Part shown: positions 61,265-64,000 of the stretch, piece after piece
Position numbering within the stretch: the first letter of the stretch is position 1
Layout: each line of letters starts with the position of its first letter
Assembly (NCBI GenBank): GCA_963730225.1
Contig: CAVSQX010000001.1
Span: 1-64,000, forward strand
Source: CAVSQX01 sp963730225
GTDB lineage: Bacteria; Planctomycetota; Phycisphaerae; Tepidisphaerales; Tepidisphaeraceae
Length of the DNA stretch: 64,000 nucleotides
Reading direction: 5' to 3'
Translations under genes and position numbers: made by a program
Notes under the pieces: model-generated
Seen by the model: the letters and a program-made list of their open reading frames with translations, nothing else
The model's database searches: none
What the model was told of the DNA's origin: nothing

Positions 61265-62227
61265 CTATCTGACCTTAGCCGCCCGTGTCTTCAAATCTAG
61301 GAGTTTTTTATTTGCCCACTGCTTCTCGAATTCCTTGAGTTGATTCTTGGTGAACATGTCAATCGTCTGATCGTCGTCAATGCGTCTAATTTCTGCGTCC
61401 CGTAGCCCGCACACTTTTTGTGTAATCGTACTAAACGCCAATTTCTCCGCGATCATCGCTTCGATTTGCGATTCGGTCTGCATCTTCCATTCGTCCATTG
61501 GCGACACTTGCTGGATTTCTCGAATTCTCGGTGGTGTGGGTTGCAGGTATATTTTGTTGGCAGCTCTCGCCGGATGTTGGCCGATGCGTTCAGAAGTCAG
61601 AAAAATTATTTCGCCGCAATGGTGGCACAGATATGACAACGGCGGATACGAGCATTTGTGACAGGCTTGAGCAAGCCAGTTCGCGACCCCGGAATCTGCT
61701 ACGCCAGTCTTTTTCCGTGCAGGCGTATTAACGGCGTCGCAATGTCCGCATATCCATGGATCGTAAGTCGCGATGTACTTCCGGCAATTCTCATGGGTGC
61801 AATCAAATCCCGCAACAGGCTCGAAAATATCGCACGGAGCGAGAAGCCAAAAAAGACCTTTCGTAAGTCCGGCGGCAATGCAAATGCACATTGGCATAAT
61901 AATCCAGTTGGGAATTCGCAATGCGACCAATAGCGCGGAGGCCGTAAATGTGCCGCCAAACGCTAGGATGCAGGCTAGACAACCCGTGTACCAGAGCTTT
62001 GCCCGCTTCTGCCCATTTAGTTTTTTGATATCGATATATGGCTGCCGCAACGACGCGGCCCCGGCGGGGCCAGTTACGTTCCTAACGAACCAGCGGGCTG
62101 AATCAATGCCGAAAACAGTGCACACAATTGCAAGGTCTTCGGCCTTCGCTCCGGCCGCCACGCGCCGAGCCGCTTCTTTAGTGGCATCTTGTCTCGATGC
62201 GTAATATGTAATGGGCTCCTCAGTCAT
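61265..62227 (-). CDS. Membrane protein with zinc-ribbon-like cysteine clusters
   Basis: 320 residues. Two membrane helices at about 78-125 (YTGCLACILAFGGTFTASAL, then IIMPMCICIAAGLTKGLFWL). Behind them are cysteine pairs in CTHENCRK, CGHCDAV, CHKCSYPPLSYLCHHCGEII, like tandem zinc ribbons facing the cytoplasm. The end is helical and charged. It follows the coupling ATPase with a 3-bp gap, so the two are co-translated; a role in a transfer channel or its regulation is an inference. No family name recognised. Confidence 0.65.
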   Translation of the reverse strand: MTEEPITYYASRQDATKEAARRVAAGAKAEDLAIVCTVFGIDSARWFVRNVTGPAGAASLRQPYIDIKKLNGQKRAKLWYTGCLACILAFGGTFTASALLVALRIPNWIIMPMCICIAAGLTKGLFWLLAPCDIFEPVAGFDCTHENCRKYIATYDPWICGHCDAVNTPARKKTGVADSGVANWLAQACHKCSYPPLSYLCHHCGEIIFLTSERIGQHPARAANKIYLQPTPPRIREIQQVSPMDEWKMQTESQIEAMIAEKLAFSTITQKVCGLRDAEIRRIDDDQTIDMFTKNQLKEFEKQWANKKLLDLKTRAAKVR

Positions 62228-62230
62228 TCA

Positions 62231-63970
62231 TCAATCCATAAGTTGTCTTGCACGTCGTACTTTTCTTCCGCCGGCTGGCTCTGCGATGTCTGCGAGTTCC
62301 ATCACTGATTGCAGAAAACCGTCTTCGCGCTTCAAGGCTGTTGCAATCGCGTCAACGAGCGGAAGGGCATAGTCCAGAGAAGAGAAGCGTCTCTGGAGAT
62401 ACGCTTCAACAGCTTCGTCGCTGACCCAGGGAGGGGGCACCTCAAGTGTGCGAATTGCTACCGGCGCCTTCATGGAAACTAGACGGACGATGCCCTCTCG
62501 TTTGTCCTGGCCGTTCAACACTTGCTGAAAGATGGCTAGCTGCTCGTCGAGTGAAAAATACTCGGCCACTTCGTCTCCCATGATTGGCATCAGTGTTTCG
62601 GCCTCGGTGTCTGATTCGCTCTCGCCGGTGATGCTACTGCGTGTCGCACTGAGACCATCAACGTATTGCTCTGATTCATAGATGTCTGGGTCGTCCAATT
62701 CACCAAAACGCTCTTGCCGCTGGCTTTTTCCAGTGCTTCGCCCTTCGTGTGTTCCGTCCGAGTCGCCATCTTGTCGGTTCGTTCCGCTCGTGTGGCTCCT
62801 CAATATTCCAACTTCATAGCCGACGACTTTCCGAGTGAAGCGTTTGACCTTCGTTGGATCAAGTACGCCTGAGAAAAGCTGTTTCGTTAGACTTTCAAGA
62901 TCGTCCAAATGGCTGATCTGAAATACGGCTTTGCTTCGAGCCGCCGCCATGGTCGCGTCATACATGGCTTGGCCAATGCCGTGAAAGGCGAGGAATTGAG
63001 ACGGGTATTGATTCGCCAAGATTAGATTGAGACCGTAGCCCCTGGCCTGTGCGAGGTTTTCGGCGATTGTTGGCGTAACAAAATTCTGGCACTCATCTAT
63101 GTATACATAAAAAGGGTTGATGTCGGCGGCATCATCGGGTTTCCCTCGATCTCTCGCCGCACTCCAAAGATCGGTTAAGAGCAATGTGCCAAAGAGCTTG
63201 GCTTGAAACGGTGACAGTCGATTGTGTGTCGTTTCCAAGTTCACTAAAAGAATCGCCCCCTTGTCGAGGACTTCCCGTAGGTCAATCGCGGCCCCGACGT
63301 GTCCGAACATTGCCTTGAACCGTTTGTTTTCTGAAAATGGCAGGAATCGGTTCATCGTGCTTTCGACATCCGCTTCAAAATCCCGATCCGACTTCTCGGC
63401 TGCTCGTGACAACACAGATTTCGCGGTCGCATCAGGAATCAAAGTCGCGAGGATTTTCATTGCAGCCGGATTCGACGCGAGTTGAAATGCTTCGAGGAAT
63501 GGGCGATCTTGACGCAATAGTGCCAAGAGAATCGCCGATGCGACCCTACTGAATCGGAGCGTCGTTTGTATATCGTGCAGGCCGAAGACGTGAGATATCG
63601 CGCCGATGAGGTCACTGATAATCACCGAAGGGTCGGCTTCGGCCGAATGACGAAGGGGGTTGTAGCCGAGAATCCAATCGTCCCGGCTGAAATCGAGCGG
63701 GATGATTGGACGGTCAAGCCCACTTTCAACAACATACTTCAGCACGTTACGGTAAACGGAACCGTGCGGATCAATGAGCATCAGGCCGCAACCGCTCTCC
63801 ATATATGCGTCGATGTCCTGACAAACCATCGACTCCATCATCTTCGATTTGCCAACGCCTGTATTTCCGGGGATCAAAAGGTGTGTGTGCCGATCCGCGG
63901 CGCTCATGACGAGCTCCCGATCCGTTCCGATGATTTGCCCAAGCCGAACGTCGTTGCCTTGGTAGGTCAC
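62231..63970 (-). CDS. TraD/VirD4-like coupling ATPase
   Basis: 579 residues, GTG start with AAGGAGGT six bases upstream. Walker A is GNTGVGKSKM; a LMLIDPHGS strand follows; Walker B is FYVYIDECQNFV, then the sensor-like LILANQYPSQ. This is the HerA/FtsK-type fold of type IV coupling proteins and DNA-translocating ATPases. No N-terminal membrane segment is present, so the adjacent membrane protein may provide the anchor. With the primase and serine recombinase it suggests that region C is an integrative and conjugative or mobilisable element continuing beyond the window. Confidence 0.8.
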   Translation of the reverse strand: MTYQGNDVRLGQIIGTDRELVMSAADRHTHLLIPGNTGVGKSKMMESMVCQDIDAYMESGCGLMLIDPHGSVYRNVLKYVVESGLDRPIIPLDFSRDDWILGYNPLRHSAEADPSVIISDLIGAISHVFGLHDIQTTLRFSRVASAILLALLRQDRPFLEAFQLASNPAAMKILATLIPDATAKSVLSRAAEKSDRDFEADVESTMNRFLPFSENKRFKAMFGHVGAAIDLREVLDKGAILLVNLETTHNRLSPFQAKLFGTLLLTDLWSAARDRGKPDDAADINPFYVYIDECQNFVTPTIAENLAQARGYGLNLILANQYPSQFLAFHGIGQAMYDATMAAARSKAVFQISHLDDLESLTKQLFSGVLDPTKVKRFTRKVVGYEVGILRSHTSGTNRQDGDSDGTHEGRSTGKSQRQERFGELDDPDIYESEQYVDGLSATRSSITGESESDTEAETLMPIMGDEVAEYFSLDEQLAIFQQVLNGQDKREGIVRLVSMKAPVAIRTLEVPPPWVSDEAVEAYLQRRFSSLDYALPLVDAIATALKREDGFLQSVMELADIAEPAGGRKVRRARQLMD

Positions 63971-64000
63971 GCTCCACCTCCTTTCTGAAGCAATGGCCTG

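Overview
The window looks like a chromosomal stretch from a Planctomycetota-type bacterium; this is an inference. The reasons are the giant YD-repeat and delta-60 secreted proteins, an outer-membrane beta-barrel (so a diderm envelope), phylum-typical small proteins and recombinases, and recombinase reading frames that run across a tRNA gene. No ribosomal marker is present, so class or genus cannot be given.

The layout is a series of integrative elements apparently stacked at one tRNA-Ser(CGA) gene. Region A (1-24,880) opens with the tail of a recombinase and holds a HipA-kinase/HIRAN pair, an array of six tRNAs or tRNA-like genes, a cydAB operon with a HypB-like GTPase, two YceI proteins, a porin, stress proteins (two membrane-glycine proteins, tandem UspA, host-attachment-like protein), a PAS histidine kinase with a NarL-type regulator, the remnant of a type III restriction-modification locus, a primase-ATPase, two small DNA-binding proteins and a tyrosine integrase that ends just before the tRNA-Ser. 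A shared promoter motif upstream of cydA and the porin suggests that the two-component system controls respiration and envelope genes. Region B (24,880-57,570) is bounded by a 60-bp direct repeat of the tRNA 3' part and has its own related integrase and excisionase at the left end. Region C (57,511 to the end) begins with a serine recombinase and continues with a TIR-domain protein, a primase, a membrane protein and a TraD/VirD4-like coupling ATPase.

Region B is the most unusual part. It carries a ~10 kb RHS polymorphic toxin (delta-60 repeats, FN3, YD repeats, Hint, AHH nuclease) with its immunity gene, followed by a row of orphan toxin tips, most with a neighbouring putative immunity gene. 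Two nearly identical ~6.4 kb elements (hicBA, XRE regulator, CHC2-Toprim-ATPase primase, tyrosine recombinase, ~740 bp of structured non-coding DNA) sit between the toxin-immunity pairs. Each ends exactly at the sequence that encodes the conserved end of the RHS core, so the next toxin tip starts directly at the element border. This reads as a recombinase-carrying toxin cassette that may integrate at the RHS core/tip junction and push older tips downstream.

At least twelve otherwise well-conserved genes carry single-base frameshifts, several in short homopolymers. This could be real decay, but it equally suggests systematic indel errors in the assembly, so broken genes are reported with that caveat.
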